Shown: positions 35,237-44,064, numbered from the stretch's first letter. The stretch: DNA of 64,000 nucleotides from Caenispirillum salinarum AK4 (GCF_000315795.1 NZ_ANHY01000003.1:310001-374000), one strand, 5' to 3'. The notes: generated from the letters alone by a model not told the origin. Numbers and translations are program-made.

Positions 35237-35827
35237 GTGAACCGCATCGCGTTCCTGTTCGCCGCCTTCATCCTGGTACTGGCCGGTCCGGCCGCCGCCC
35301 AGTCCGACCTTGCCACCAAGGAGTACCAGGAGCGCGTCATGGGCGATCCCGACGCGCCGGTGACCATTCTTGAATATTCCTCGCTGACCTGCGGCCACTG
35401 CGCCAACTTCCACGCCGACGTGCTGCCCGAGGTGAAGGAGAAGTACATCGAGACCGGCAAGGCGAAGCTGGTCTTCCGCGACTTCCCCCTCGACCCGCTG
35501 GCCGCCGCTGCCGCGCTGGTCGCGCGCTGCGTACCCGAGCAGAACTACTTCCCCTTTCTGGAGACCCTGTTCGCCGGCCAGGAGAACTGGACCCGCAGCC
35601 AGGAGCCGCTGAAGGCCATCCAGGGCTATGCCCGCCTTGCCGGTCTGTCGGCCGAGGGGCTTGAGGCCTGCCTGAACAACGAGGGCCTGTTCAACACCAT
35701 CCAGCAGGTCAAGCAGGAAGGACAGCAGGAATACGGCATCTCCGGCACGCCGACGCTGATCGTGAACGGCGAGGTCCTGCCCGCCTACACCGCCCTGCCC
35801 GACGCCCTGGCCGAGGCGGTGGAATGA
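35237..35827 (+). CDS. Periplasmic DsbA-family thioredoxin-like protein
   Basis: A 196-residue secreted oxidoreductase with a signal peptide ending GPAAAQ (about residue 22). The active site CGHC lies in YSSLTCGHCANFHADVLPEV, and the cis-proline loop is ISGTPTLIVNG. DsbA-fold members of this type oxidise or isomerise periplasmic thiols. The GTG at 35237 is chosen over upstream in-frame ATGs because it opens directly into the signal peptide and follows GAGGAGACC. Same strand and order as in other alphaproteobacteria, upstream of smc. Confidence 0.88.
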   Translation: MNRIAFLFAAFILVLAGPAAAQSDLATKEYQERVMGDPDAPVTILEYSSLTCGHCANFHADVLPEVKEKYIETGKAKLVFRDFPLDPLAAAAALVARCVPEQNYFPFLETLFAGQENWTRSQEPLKAIQGYARLAGLSAEGLEACLNNEGLFNTIQQVKQEGQQEYGISGTPTLIVNGEVLPAYTALPDALAEAVE

Positions 35828-35829
35828 TA

Positions 35830-35866
35830 CCGGGCGACACATGAAAAACGTAAACTTGTCGCCCGG
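35830..35866 (+). other. Hairpin directly after the dsbA-like stop codon
   Basis: A 10-bp inverted repeat (CCGGGCGACA / TGTCGCCCGG) with a 17-nt A-rich loop starts 3 bp after the stop. No T-tract follows, so it may be a weak terminator or an mRNA-stabilising stem. Confidence 0.5.
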
Positions 35867-35924
35867 CAAGGCCGACCGGCCGTCGCGCCTCGTGGCGCGT
35901 GAGGCTGCGTGCCGCTTGAGCGCA

Positions 35925-35950
35925 GCGTCGATGATTTCAATCATCGACGC
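35925..35950. repeat. 26-bp near-perfect palindrome between dsbA and smc
   Basis: Two 12-bp arms (GCGTCGATGATT and AATCATCGACGC) with a 2-nt centre, 42 bp upstream of the smc start. The lack of a T-tract and its perfection suggest a protein-binding site or extragenic palindrome rather than a terminator. Confidence 0.6.
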
Positions 35951-35991
35951 GCATAAGTGACTCCCGCCGCCGCGTACCAGGGTAGCCCGCG

Positions 35992-38900
35992 TTGATCCGT
36001 TTCTCCCGCCTGCGCCTGACCGGCTTCAAAAGCTTCGTCGATCCGACGGAGCTTTTGATCGAGCCGGGCATGACCGGCATCGTCGGTCCCAACGGCTGCG
36101 GCAAGTCCAACCTTGTCGAGGCGCTGCGCTGGGTCATGGGGGAAACGTCCGCCAAGCAGATGCGCGGCGGGGAGATGGACGACGTCATCTTCGGCGGCAC
36201 GTCGCACCGCCCGGCGCGCAACATCGCGGAAGTGACCGTCGGCCTGGACAACCGCGACCGCTCGGCGCCGGCCCTGTTCAACACCGCCGACGAGTTGGAG
36301 ATCGTCCGCCGCATTGAGCGCGGCAAGGGCTCGGCCTACAAGGTCAACGGCAAGGAGGCCCGCGCCAAGGACGTCCAGCTGCTGTTCGCCGACGCCGCCA
36401 CCGGCGCGCGGTCGACAGCCATGGTCAGCCAGGGCCGCGTCGGCGCGCTCATCAACGCCAAGCCCGCCCAGCGGCGCGGCCTGCTGGAGGAAGCCGCCGG
36501 CATCTCCGGCCTGCACACCCGCCGGCACGAGGCGGAATTGCGGCTGAAGGGTGCGGAGGCCAACCTGCAACGGCTGGAGGACGTTCTCCAGGCGCTGAAC
36601 GGCCAGCTGGGCAACCTGCGCAAGCAGGCCCGCCAGGCCGCCCGCTACCGCGCCCTGTCGGAACAGATCCGTCAGGTGGAGGCGCTGGTCCTGCACCTGC
36701 GCTGGACGCGCGCCATCGACGGGCTGGAGGTCGCCAAGGCCGCCTTCCGCGACGCCGAGGCGCAGGTTGCCGACCTTACCCGCGCCGCCGCCGCCCATTC
36801 CCGCGAGCAGATGGAGGCATCCGAGGCCATGCCGGCCCTGCGCGAGGCCGAGGCCGAGGCCGCCGCCCGTCTGCAGCGGTTGGTGCTCGCGCGGGAACAG
36901 CTGGACGCCGAGGAAAAGCGCCTCGCCGCCGGTCGGCAGGAGGCGGAGCGGCGCCTCGCCCAGATTTCCGACGACATCCAGCGTGAAACCGCCCGCGCCC
37001 AGGACGCCGAAGAGGCGGTCGCGCGCCTGACCGAGGAGCGGGACGCACTGGTCGACGCCTCCGCCGACGAGGCCATTGAGCAGGAGGAGGTGCGCGAGGC
37101 GCTGGCCGTGGTCACCGACGAGGTCAACGACCGCGAGGCCGAACTGACGCGCCTGACGGAACAGGCCGCCTCCGACGAGGCCCAGCGCAAGGCCCTGCTC
37201 CGCCGGGTGGAGGAGTCCGAACTGCGGGCCGACCGGGCCGAGCGCCGTCTCAAGGAGGCCGAGGACAGCCGCGCCTCCGCCGCCGCCGCCGGGGTCCCGG
37301 TGGAAGATTTGGAGCTGGCCGAGGAACGGCTGATGGCGGCGGAAGACGCGGTGGAAACGGCCCGCCTCTCCCGCGCCGAGGCCGACGAGGCACGCGATGC
37401 CCGCCAGACCGACTACGAGGCCGCCCGCGACGCGCTCCAGACAGAAAGCGCGGCCCGTGCCCGTCACACGGCCGAGATCGACGCGCTGGCCGACCTGCTG
37501 GCGGCGGAGCGCGAGGCCGACGACCTGGAAGGCCTGGGTGCGCCGGTGCTCGATGCCCTGACGGTGGCGCCGGGCTATGAGCAGGCCCTCGGCGCCGCGC
37601 TGGGTGATGATCTTTCGGCCCCGGAAGGCGACGACGGCCCGCGCCGCTGGCAATCCTTGCCGCGCTTGGCCGAGCCCGCGCCGCTGCCGGCGGGGGTGGA
37701 GCCGCTGGACCGCCACGTTTCCGGCGCGCCGGCCCTGGCGCGGCGGCTGACGGCGACGGGGGTGGTGAAGGATCGCGAGACGGGGGCGGCGCTCGCCCAC
37801 ACGCTCGCGCCGGGCCAGCGGCTGGTCACGGCCGAGGGCGACCTGTGGCGGTGGGACGGATTCGCGTCGGAGGCCGGTGCGCCGTCCGCCGCCGCCACGC
37901 GCCTGCGTCAGCGCAACCGGCTCAACGAACTGCGCGAGGCGCTGGAGGAGCACGACGCCCGCGTGGAGGCGGCGGAAAGCCGGGTGGAGGATGCGCGGCT
38001 CGCCGTCGATCACGCCCAGGAAGCGGCCCGCACGGCGCGCGATCGCGAACGCTCCGCCGAACACGCGCTGACCGAGGCGCGCAACCGGCAGGTGGAGCTG
38101 TCTCGCCGCAACGCCGCGACCGAAAGTCGCCTGTCGGCGCTGGACCAGACCATCGAACAGCTTTCCGGCGACCTCGCCGAGGCCCGCGCCCAGGCCGAGG
38201 AAGCCCGCGAGGCGCGCGAACGCCTGGGCGATGGCGGCGCCGACCGGGGCCGCATCGACGCCCTGCGCACCCGGGTGGCCGAACTGCGCGGCCGGCTGGC
38301 CGAGGCCCGCTCGCGCCACGACCGGGTGTTCCGCGAGGCCGAGACCCGCGCCGCCCGCCTGAAGACGGTGGAGGACGACCTGGCCTCATGGGCGCGGCGC
38401 AAGGAAAGCGCGGCAGGGCAGTTCGCCGAGCTTGAGGCCCGCCGCGAGGCTGTGATGGAGGAGCTTCAGGGGCTCGCCGAACGGCCGGTCGAGATTTCCG
38501 AGCAGCGCGAGACGCTGGCCGAGCAGATCGATCGCGCCGACACGCAGCGCCGCATGGCCGCCGACGCGCTGGCGGAAGGCGACAGCCGTCTGCGCGAGGC
38601 CGACCGAGTGCTGCGCGATGCCGAACACGCGCTGGCCAAGGCCCGCGAGGACCGCGTGCGGGCGGAAAGCGCCGTGGAGAACGGCCGCTCCCAATGTCAG
38701 CAGATCGCGGCGGCGGTGTCGGAGCGACTCGACTGCAAGCCCGAGGACACGCGCGCGCTGGCCGGGCTGGACGATCCCGAGGCGCCGGCCGCACCCGACC
38801 TCAAGGCGGCCGAGGACCGGCTGCAACGGCTGTCGCGCGAGCGCGAGATGATGGGGCCGGTCAACCTGCGCGCCGAGCAGGAGGTGACGGAACTGGAGGA

Positions 38901-39483
38901 GCAGGTCCAGACCCTGACGGCGGAGCGCGACGATCTGGTGGCCGCAATCGCCCGCCTGCGCCAGGGTATCAATGAACTGAATCGCGAGGGCCGTCAGCGC
39001 CTGCTGGCCGCCTTCGAGAAGGTGGACCGCAATTTCCGCCAGTTGTTCGTGCGGCTGTTCGGCGGCGGGCGGGCGCACCTGGCGCTCACCGAATCCGACG
39101 ACCCGTTGCAGGCGGGGCTCGAGATCATGGCGTCGCCGCCGGGCAAGCGGCTGCAGATCCTCTCGCTGCTGTCGGGCGGTGAGCAGGCCATGACGGCGCT
39201 TGCGCTGCTGTTCGCCGTCTTTCTGGTCAACCCCGCGCCCATCTGCGTGCTCGACGAGGTTGACGCGCCGCTGGACGATGCCAACGTCGACCGCTTCTGC
39301 CACATGCTCGACGAATTGACGCGCATGTCCGAAGCCTCCACGCGCTTCCTCGTGGTCACCCACCACCGCATGACCATGGCGCGCATGGACCGCCTGTTCG
39401 GCGTCACCATGGCCGAGCGCGGCGTCTCGACGCTGGTGTCGGTGGACCTGAACGAGGCCGCGCGCATCCGCGACGCCGGCTGA
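35992..39483 (+). CDS. smc: Chromosome segregation ATPase SMC
   Basis: Condensin subunit of 1163 residues. The N-terminal head carries MIRFSRLRLTGFKSFVDPT and Walker A GPNGCGKSN near residue 33; long coiled coils at about 170-490 and 640-1000 flank a hinge near 500-640. The C-terminal head has the signature LSGGEQAMTALALL and Walker B CVLDEVDAPLDDANVDRF. The start is TTG at 35992, the only codon giving the conserved N-terminus. The hinge region is shorter than in Bacillus SMC, as is usual in alphaproteobacteria. The partners scpA and scpB are not in this window. Confidence 0.96.
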   Translation: MIRFSRLRLTGFKSFVDPTELLIEPGMTGIVGPNGCGKSNLVEALRWVMGETSAKQMRGGEMDDVIFGGTSHRPARNIAEVTVGLDNRDRSAPALFNTADELEIVRRIERGKGSAYKVNGKEARAKDVQLLFADAATGARSTAMVSQGRVGALINAKPAQRRGLLEEAAGISGLHTRRHEAELRLKGAEANLQRLEDVLQALNGQLGNLRKQARQAARYRALSEQIRQVEALVLHLRWTRAIDGLEVAKAAFRDAEAQVADLTRAAAAHSREQMEASEAMPALREAEAEAAARLQRLVLAREQLDAEEKRLAAGRQEAERRLAQISDDIQRETARAQDAEEAVARLTEERDALVDASADEAIEQEEVREALAVVTDEVNDREAELTRLTEQAASDEAQRKALLRRVEESELRADRAERRLKEAEDSRASAAAAGVPVEDLELAEERLMAAEDAVETARLSRAEADEARDARQTDYEAARDALQTESAARARHTAEIDALADLLAAEREADDLEGLGAPVLDALTVAPGYEQALGAALGDDLSAPEGDDGPRRWQSLPRLAEPAPLPAGVEPLDRHVSGAPALARRLTATGVVKDRETGAALAHTLAPGQRLVTAEGDLWRWDGFASEAGAPSAAATRLRQRNRLNELREALEEHDARVEAAESRVEDARLAVDHAQEAARTARDRERSAEHALTEARNRQVELSRRNAATESRLSALDQTIEQLSGDLAEARAQAEEAREARERLGDGGADRGRIDALRTRVAELRGRLAEARSRHDRVFREAETRAARLKTVEDDLASWARRKESAAGQFAELEARREAVMEELQGLAERPVEISEQRETLAEQIDRADTQRRMAADALAEGDSRLREADRVLRDAEHALAKAREDRVRAESAVENGRSQCQQIAAAVSERLDCKPEDTRALAGLDDPEAPAAPDLKAAEDRLQRLSREREMMGPVNLRAEQEVTELEEQVQTLTAERDDLVAAIARLRQGINELNREGRQRLLAAFEKVDRNFRQLFVRLFGGGRAHLALTESDDPLQAGLEIMASPPGKRLQILSLLSGGEQAMTALALLFAVFLVNPAPICVLDEVDAPLDDANVDRFCHMLDELTRMSEASTRFLVVTHHRMTMARMDRLFGVTMAERGVSTLVSVDLNEAARIRDAG

Positions 39484-39613
39484 AGCCAGCCGCCTCTTGC
39501 CTGCACCCGCCCTGACGGGTAGTATACCCGCGCCGTGCCTGGGTGGTCCCTAACCCTCTGTTATGGAACGGTTTTCAGCCTTCCCGGCCTGTAGATGGGC
39601 AGGGTTTTACGGC

Positions 39614-39642
39614 TTGACAGGGGGGCGGGCAAACCTTATGGT
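39614..39642 (+). promoter_or_regulatory. Sigma-70 promoter of the F0 ATP synthase operon
   Basis: TTGACA (39614-39619), 17-bp spacer, TATGGT (39637-39642), about 100 bp ahead of atpI. Perfect -35 and optimal spacing. The 259-bp smc-atpI gap shows no gene; a small CGGGTA/TACCCG stem at 39516-39530 follows smc. Confidence 0.7.
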
Positions 39643-39742
39643 GCGCGCGATTTTGAGGGGGCTCGCACGCTTTTTCGCGCGGTGCTCGGCATGTCGGGAC
39701 CGGTCAGCGCACCGCTCCGAAGGTTGAGGACCGCACCGCGAA

Positions 39743-40114
39743 ATGAATGATGGCAAAAAGCCCACCTTGGATGATATCGATGCCCGCATCCGGGCGGCCC
39801 GAGAGGGCGCGGATCGGAAGCGGAGGGACGAAGACGGCCCGGGACCACGCAACGTCTCGGGGATCGGAATTGCCTTCCGCATCAGCATCGAGTTCACGGC
39901 CGCGGTCCTGGTCGGAGTCGCCATCGGCTACTTCCTGGACGACTGGCTGGGGACGGCGCCCTGGTTGATGGTGCTGTTCCTCCTCCTGGGGTTCGCCTCG
40001 GGGGCGATGAACGTCTACCGCACGGTCCAGGGGCTCGACCAGAGCGTCGGCCTGGGCAAGGCGGTGGAACGCAAGAAGGAGGCGGAGCGCCGCTCCGACG
40101 ACACGGGGTCCTGA
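39743..40114 (+). CDS. atpI: ATP synthase protein I
   Basis: A 123-residue protein with two transmembrane helices (about 50-70 and 76-95) and hydrophilic ends. The block GIGIAFRISIEFTAAVLVGVAIGYFLDDWLG is typical of alphaproteobacterial AtpI, thought to help assembly of the c-ring or supply Mg2+. It precedes atpB-E-b'-b, the usual first position of the split F0 operon. A charged N-terminal segment of about 40 residues is normal for the group. Confidence 0.92.
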   Translation: MNDGKKPTLDDIDARIRAAREGADRKRRDEDGPGPRNVSGIGIAFRISIEFTAAVLVGVAIGYFLDDWLGTAPWLMVLFLLLGFASGAMNVYRTVQGLDQSVGLGKAVERKKEAERRSDDTGS

Positions 40115-40187
40115 CGGGCTGTTTTTTTATGCCCGCGTGACCCCAGGGTTGGCCGGCCCGCAAGGGCCATAAAGAAGAGGAACGACC

Positions 40188-40910
40188 GTGGCTAGTCCGG
40201 TTGAGCAATTCGATATCAAGCCGCTCGTCGAGATTCAGGTCGGTGGCGTCGACATCTCCTTCACCAACTCGGCCCTGTTCATGGCCATCGCGGTCGGTCT
40301 TTCCGCGCTGTTCTTCTGGTACGGCACGCGCAAGCGCGCGCTGGTGCCCGGCCGGTGGCAGTCGGTGAACGAGGTGTTCTACGAATTCATCGCGAACATG
40401 ATCCGCGATAACGTGGGGAAGGAAGGGATGAAGTACTTCCCCTTCATCTTCACGCTGTTCATGTTCGTGTTCCTGGGCAACATGCTGGGGCTTCTGCCCT
40501 ACAGCTTCACCTTCACCAGCCACATTGCGGTGACGGCGGCGCTTGCCCTGTTCATCTTCATTGCGGTCACGATCATTGGCTTCGCCCGCCACGGCACGCA
40601 CTTCCTGCGGATGTTCTTCCCGCACGGTGCGCCCATCGCCACGGCCCCGATCCTGATCCCGATCGAACTGATTTCCTACCTGTCGCGTCCCTTCAGCCTG
40701 TCCGTCCGTCTGTTCGCCAACATGACGGTGGGCCACATCATGCTGAAGGTGCTCGCCGGTTTCGTCGTCGCGCTTGGCGTCTTCGGGTTCATCCCGCTGG
40801 CCGTCGTGTTCGGCGTCACCCTGCTGGAGATCGGCATCGCCGCCCTGCAGGCCTACGTGTTCACCATCCTGACCTGCATCTACCTCAACGACGCCATCAA
40901 CATGCACTGA
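40188..40910 (+). CDS. atpB: F0F1 ATP synthase subunit a
   Basis: Membrane subunit of 240 residues providing the proton half-channels. The essential arginine lies in RPFSLSVRLFANMTVGH, and the N-terminal MASPVEQFDIKPLVEI is standard for alphaproteobacteria. Five to six helices are evident. GTG start at 40188 with an AAGAAGAGG ribosome site. Followed by atpE after 112 bp. Confidence 0.97.
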   Translation: MASPVEQFDIKPLVEIQVGGVDISFTNSALFMAIAVGLSALFFWYGTRKRALVPGRWQSVNEVFYEFIANMIRDNVGKEGMKYFPFIFTLFMFVFLGNMLGLLPYSFTFTSHIAVTAALALFIFIAVTIIGFARHGTHFLRMFFPHGAPIATAPILIPIELISYLSRPFSLSVRLFANMTVGHIMLKVLAGFVVALGVFGFIPLAVVFGVTLLEIGIAALQAYVFTILTCIYLNDAINMH

Positions 40911-41022
40911 TGGATCGGGTGGTCCGGGCCGATCGCACACGCGCTTCGGGCCGCCTGGTAGCCTTGCCTGCGGGTCACGTTCGAGCCTTAACCTGTGCCT
41001 TTTTGACTAAGGGAAGAGAGAG

Positions 41023-41250
41023 ATGGAACCTGAAGCTGCGAAGATGATTGGTGCCGGCCTGGCCGCTATCGGCATGATCGGTTCCGGTATCGGTGTGGGT
41101 AACATTTGGGCCAACCTGATCGCCACCGTCGGCCGCAACCCGGCCGCCAAGAGCAGCGTCGAGCTGTACGGCTGGATCGGCTTCGCCGTGACCGAGGCTA
41201 TCGCGCTGTTCGCCCTGGTCGTCGCGCTGATCCTCCTGTTCGCCGCGTAA
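41023..41250 (+). CDS. atpE: F0F1 ATP synthase subunit c
   Basis: A 75-residue double-helix proteolipid forming the rotor ring. The glycine-rich first helix GAGLAAIGMIGSGIGVGNIW, the polar loop RNPAAKSS, and the ion-binding glutamate E58 in GFAVTEAIALFALVVALILLF are all present. The lack of the extra polar ligands seen in sodium-type rings suggests protons as coupling ions. A strong GGGAAGAGAG ribosome site precedes it, consistent with the high copy number of this subunit. Confidence 0.98.
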   Translation: MEPEAAKMIGAGLAAIGMIGSGIGVGNIWANLIATVGRNPAAKSSVELYGWIGFAVTEAIALFALVVALILLFAA

Positions 41251-41459
41251 TCCGCAGCGAAGGAATGACGCCGGCAGCCGGCCGGCGGGGATGTGTCTGC
41301 ATCGCCCGCCGGCCGGCTTCCCGGCCCGTTTCGTGAAAGGGGGCCGTGGCACATCACGGCCGTCGGGCTTTTCATCCCATGGCATCCGCCATGGAACGGT
41401 GAGGAGGCCCTTCGGCGTGCGCCAGACAGGCGGCCGTCTTGCCACCAGGAGCCTAAGGT

Positions 41460-41951
41460 ATGCCGCAGTTCGACTTCTTGTCCTTTCCGTCCCAGATCTT
41501 CTGGCTGGTGGTCACCTTCGTCGCCCTGTACTTCATCATCTCCCGGTTCGCGATCCCGCGCATCGGCGATGTGATGGAACAGCGCCAGAAGATGATCGAC
41601 GACGATCTGGAGCGCGCCACGCAACTGAAGGCGGACACCGACGCCGCCATCCAGACCTACGAGAAGGCCCTGGCCGAGGCGCGCGCCAAGGCGCACGAGG
41701 TCATGAAGGGCGCGCAGGACGAAATGTCCCGCAAGGCGGAAGAGCGTAACCGCGACGTCGCCGAAAAGCTCGCCCAGCAGATCGCCGAGGGTGAGACCCG
41801 CATCTCCAAGGCCCGCGACGAGGCCCTGGCCTCCATTCGCGAGGTTGCGACCGATGCGGCCAAGGCCGTCGCCGACAAGGTGGCCGGCGTGTCGATCGCC
41901 GACGACAAGGCCGAGGCCGCCGTCGCTGCCGCCCTGAAGGAGACCCGCTGA
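41460..41951 (+). CDS. atpX: F0F1 ATP synthase subunit b'
   Basis: A 163-residue peripheral stalk subunit: one N-terminal transmembrane helix (FPSQIFWLVVTFVALYFII, about 9-27) and a long amphipathic coiled coil. The b' form, distinct from b, is found in photosynthetic bacteria and alphaproteobacteria, where b and b' form a heterodimer. It lies directly upstream of atpF, sharing TGATGA. The 209-bp atpE-b' gap has no gene; it is GC-rich and partly palindromic (GCCGGCCGGCGGG region). Confidence 0.93.
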   Translation: MPQFDFLSFPSQIFWLVVTFVALYFIISRFAIPRIGDVMEQRQKMIDDDLERATQLKADTDAAIQTYEKALAEARAKAHEVMKGAQDEMSRKAEERNRDVAEKLAQQIAEGETRISKARDEALASIREVATDAAKAVADKVAGVSIADDKAEAAVAAALKETR

Positions 41952-42487
41952 TGATCAGTGCCGCCATCGCCGCCGAAACCGCCGGTGACGCACATGCCAT
42001 GGCGTTCTACGAGGACCCGACCTTCTGGGTCGCCGTTGCCTTCATCCTCGTCATCGTCGCCTTCTTCCGTCCGGTCGCCCGCGCCCTGACGGCATCGCTG
42101 GACACCCGCGCCGAGCAGATCCGCACCAAACTCGAAGAGGCCCGCAAGCTTCGCGAGGACGCGCAGGCCCTGCTCGCCGAGTACCAGCGCAAACAGCGCG
42201 ACGCCATGAGCGAGGCCGAGGACATCATCGCCCACGCCCGCACCGAAGCGGACCGCATCCGCGCCGAGTCGGAGCAGGCCCTGGAAGACTCCATCAAGCG
42301 TCGTGAAAAGCAGGCCATGGACCGCATTGCCCACGCCGAGGCGGAAGCCATGCGCCAGGTCCGCAACCAGGCCGTCGACGTGGCCGTCGCCGCGGCCGGC
42401 AAGCTCCTGCAGGAGAACATGCCGGCAGACAAGGCCGACGCCCTGGTCGATCAGACCATCAAGGACCTGCCGAACAAGCTGCATTGA
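41951..42487 (+). CDS. atpF: F0F1 ATP synthase subunit b
   Basis: A 178-residue peripheral stalk subunit with a single transmembrane helix at about 25-43 (DPTFWVAVAFILVIVAFFRP) and a coiled coil of about 120 residues rich in Ala, Glu, Arg. It partners with b'. The ATG overlaps the b' stop by one base, implying translational coupling. It ends the operon; the F1 genes (alpha, beta, gamma, delta, epsilon) are not here and are expected at a separate locus, as in most alphaproteobacteria. Confidence 0.95.
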   Translation: MISAAIAAETAGDAHAMAFYEDPTFWVAVAFILVIVAFFRPVARALTASLDTRAEQIRTKLEEARKLREDAQALLAEYQRKQRDAMSEAEDIIAHARTEADRIRAESEQALEDSIKRREKQAMDRIAHAEAEAMRQVRNQAVDVAVAAAGKLLQENMPADKADALVDQTIKDLPNKLH

Positions 42488-42516
42488 TCGCAGCACCCGC
42501 GGCATCCCGACCAGAC

Positions 42517-42549
42517 AAGCCCCGCCCCGGCCCACCGGCGGCGGGGTTT
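42517..42549 (+). terminator. Terminator of the F0 operon
   Basis: A 10-bp stem (42517-42526 with 42540-42549, AAGCCCCGCC / GGCGGGGTTT, one G-T pair) with a GC-rich 13-nt loop and a short T-run, 30 bp after atpF. It precedes the tandem repeat array. Confidence 0.75.
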
Positions 42550-42605
42550 CGTCGTTCTGGCGCTACGCAGCGCTATCCCGCACGCGAGACTGACGCGATG
42601 CGGGA

Positions 42606-43353
42606 CGCCGGGCGCCTCGCATCCTCCAGCGGGCGCAAGCCCGCTCAAGCGCCGTGCCCCGGCACCGCTTTCGTGCTTCGCGCGAATGGGATGACGCGAG
42701 GCCCGCGGGGCCTCGCGCTCGCGCGTTATGACGCGGTGTGCTGGTGGAGCGATCCCAGTCCGGTTTCTCCCGCGCAGCGCCCCGCCACGCTGCGCACCAA
42801 CACACCGCGAGCGCGAGGCGCCGGGCGCCTCGCATCCTCCAGCGGGCGCAAGCCCGCTCAAGCGCCGGACCCCGGCGCCGCGTTCGCGCTTCGCGCGTAC
42901 GGGATGATGCGAGGTCCGCGGGGGCCTCGCGCTCGCGCGTTATGAGGCGGTGTGCTGGTGGAGCGATCCTTGCCCGGAGTCTCCGGCGCAGCGCCCCACC
43001 ACGCCGCGCACCAACACACCGGGAGCGCGAGGCGCCGGGCGCCTCGCATCCTCCAGCGGGCGCAAGCCCGCTCAAGCGCCGTGCCCCGGCACCGCTTTTG
43101 TGCTTCGCGCGAATGGGATGCCGCGAGGCCCGCGGGGCCTCGCGCTCGCGCGTTATGAGGCGGTGTGCTGGTGGAGCGATCCCAGCCCGGTTTCTCCGGC
43201 GCAGCGCCCCGCCACGCTGCGCACCAACACACCGCGAGCGCGAGGCGCCGGGCGCCTCGCATCCTCCAGCGGGCGCAAGCCCGCTCAAGCGGCGTGCCCC
43301 GGCACCGCTTTCGCGCTTTGCGCGTACGGGATGATGCGAGGCCCGCGGGGCCT
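42606..43353. repeat. Tandem array of 213-214 bp hairpin-rich units (about 3.5 copies)
   Basis: Copies begin at 42606, 42819, 43033 and 43246; the fourth is cut after about 108 bp, where it meets unrelated sequence. Units share most positions. Each contains a hairpin AGCGGGC-GCAA-GCCCGCT with a GNRA tetraloop (first at 42628-42645), a 10-bp palindrome CGCGAGGCCC/GGGCCTCGCG with a 3-nt loop (first at 42695-42717), and at the copy joints a GCGAGGCGC/GCGCCTCGC stem (first at 42813-42833). Long ORFs run through on both strands but are Arg/Ala/Gly-rich and look like GC artefacts. It fills most of the 941-bp gap 42488-43428; 43354-43428 contains nothing recognisable. Confidence 0.9.
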
Positions 43354-43428
43354 GGCCAAACCCCCGGCGCGCGCAAGCCCGCTCCCGTGCCCGGCACTGG
43401 GGCGCAAACCTTGCTGGCTGGTTGCGCG

Positions 43429-44064
43429 TCAGCCTCGGTCGCGGCCTTTGAGGAAGAAGGCGACGGCTTGGGCGCGGTTGCTGACGCCCAGTTTGTCGTA
43501 GAGGTTCTTGAGGTGGAATTTCACCGTATTCAGCGAGATGTCGAGTTTTTCGGCGATCTGCTGGTTGGTGAAGCCGCTGGCCAGGCTGGTCAGCAGCTCG
43601 CGCTCGCGGCGGGTGAGGCCGGCCAGCGGGTCGTCGGACAGTTTGCTGACGTCGACGAAGGGGAACATCATTCGTCCGTCGGCCACGGCGGCGACCGTTT
43701 CCAGCAACTGCGCCGGCGGATCGGACTTGGAGCAGAACCCGGCCGCCCCAAGGCTCATGGCCATGCGCGGAATGTCGGGATTGCCGCTGCCGGTGTAGAC
43801 GATGATGCGGGGCCGCTCCTGCCGGCGGCTCAGCGCCTCCAGCACGCCCCGGCCGTCAAGGTAGGGCATTTCCCACCCGATGATCCCCACATCGAAGGTC
43901 ATGCGGTCGCACACGGCCAGGAAGCGTTCGCCGTCCGGGCACATGTGCAGCAGGGTGAACCGTTCGTCGCCGGCAAACAGCTTGATCAGGCTGCTCTGGA
44001 GCAACGGGTTCTTTTCCGCGATGACGATCTCGATGGGACGTTTGGCTTTTTTGTCGTTGGCCAT
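43429..44064 (-). CDS. LuxR/NarL-type regulator with a degenerate (pseudo) receiver domain
   Basis: A 211-residue two-domain regulator. The receiver-like part (about 10-130) has lost the phosphorylation pocket: the acidic pair at the end of strand one is E17-K18, and the acceptor position is G63 in FDVGIIGWEMPYLDG, where DVVLLDxxMP is usual. The switch threonine (VYTGSG) and lysine (FCSKSDPP) remain. The C-terminal GerE helix-turn-helix (about 148-205) is intact: LTRRERELLTSLASGFTNQQIAEKL, NTVKFHLKNLYDKLG. It therefore probably acts without phosphorylation. ATG at 44064 is preferred over 44160, which adds a Gly/Pro leader. Flanked by the repeat array and a diguanylate cyclase. Confidence 0.88.
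   Translation of the reverse strand: MANDKKAKRPIEIVIAEKNPLLQSSLIKLFAGDERFTLLHMCPDGERFLAVCDRMTFDVGIIGWEMPYLDGRGVLEALSRRQERPRIIVYTGSGNPDIPRMAMSLGAAGFCSKSDPPAQLLETVAAVADGRMMFPFVDVSKLSDDPLAGLTRRERELLTSLASGFTNQQIAEKLDISLNTVKFHLKNLYDKLGVSNRAQAVAFFLKGRDRG

Noticed and set aside
39572-39600. GGAAC upstream of atpI
   Set aside because: No GTT at 16-17 bp; the good TTGACA/TATGGT promoter lies downstream.
40178-40198. GGAAC with GTT at about 16 bp at the atpB start
   Set aside because: It overlaps the ribosome site and first codons of atpB inside an operon, and the spacing to a CGTT-type -10 is off; judged chance.
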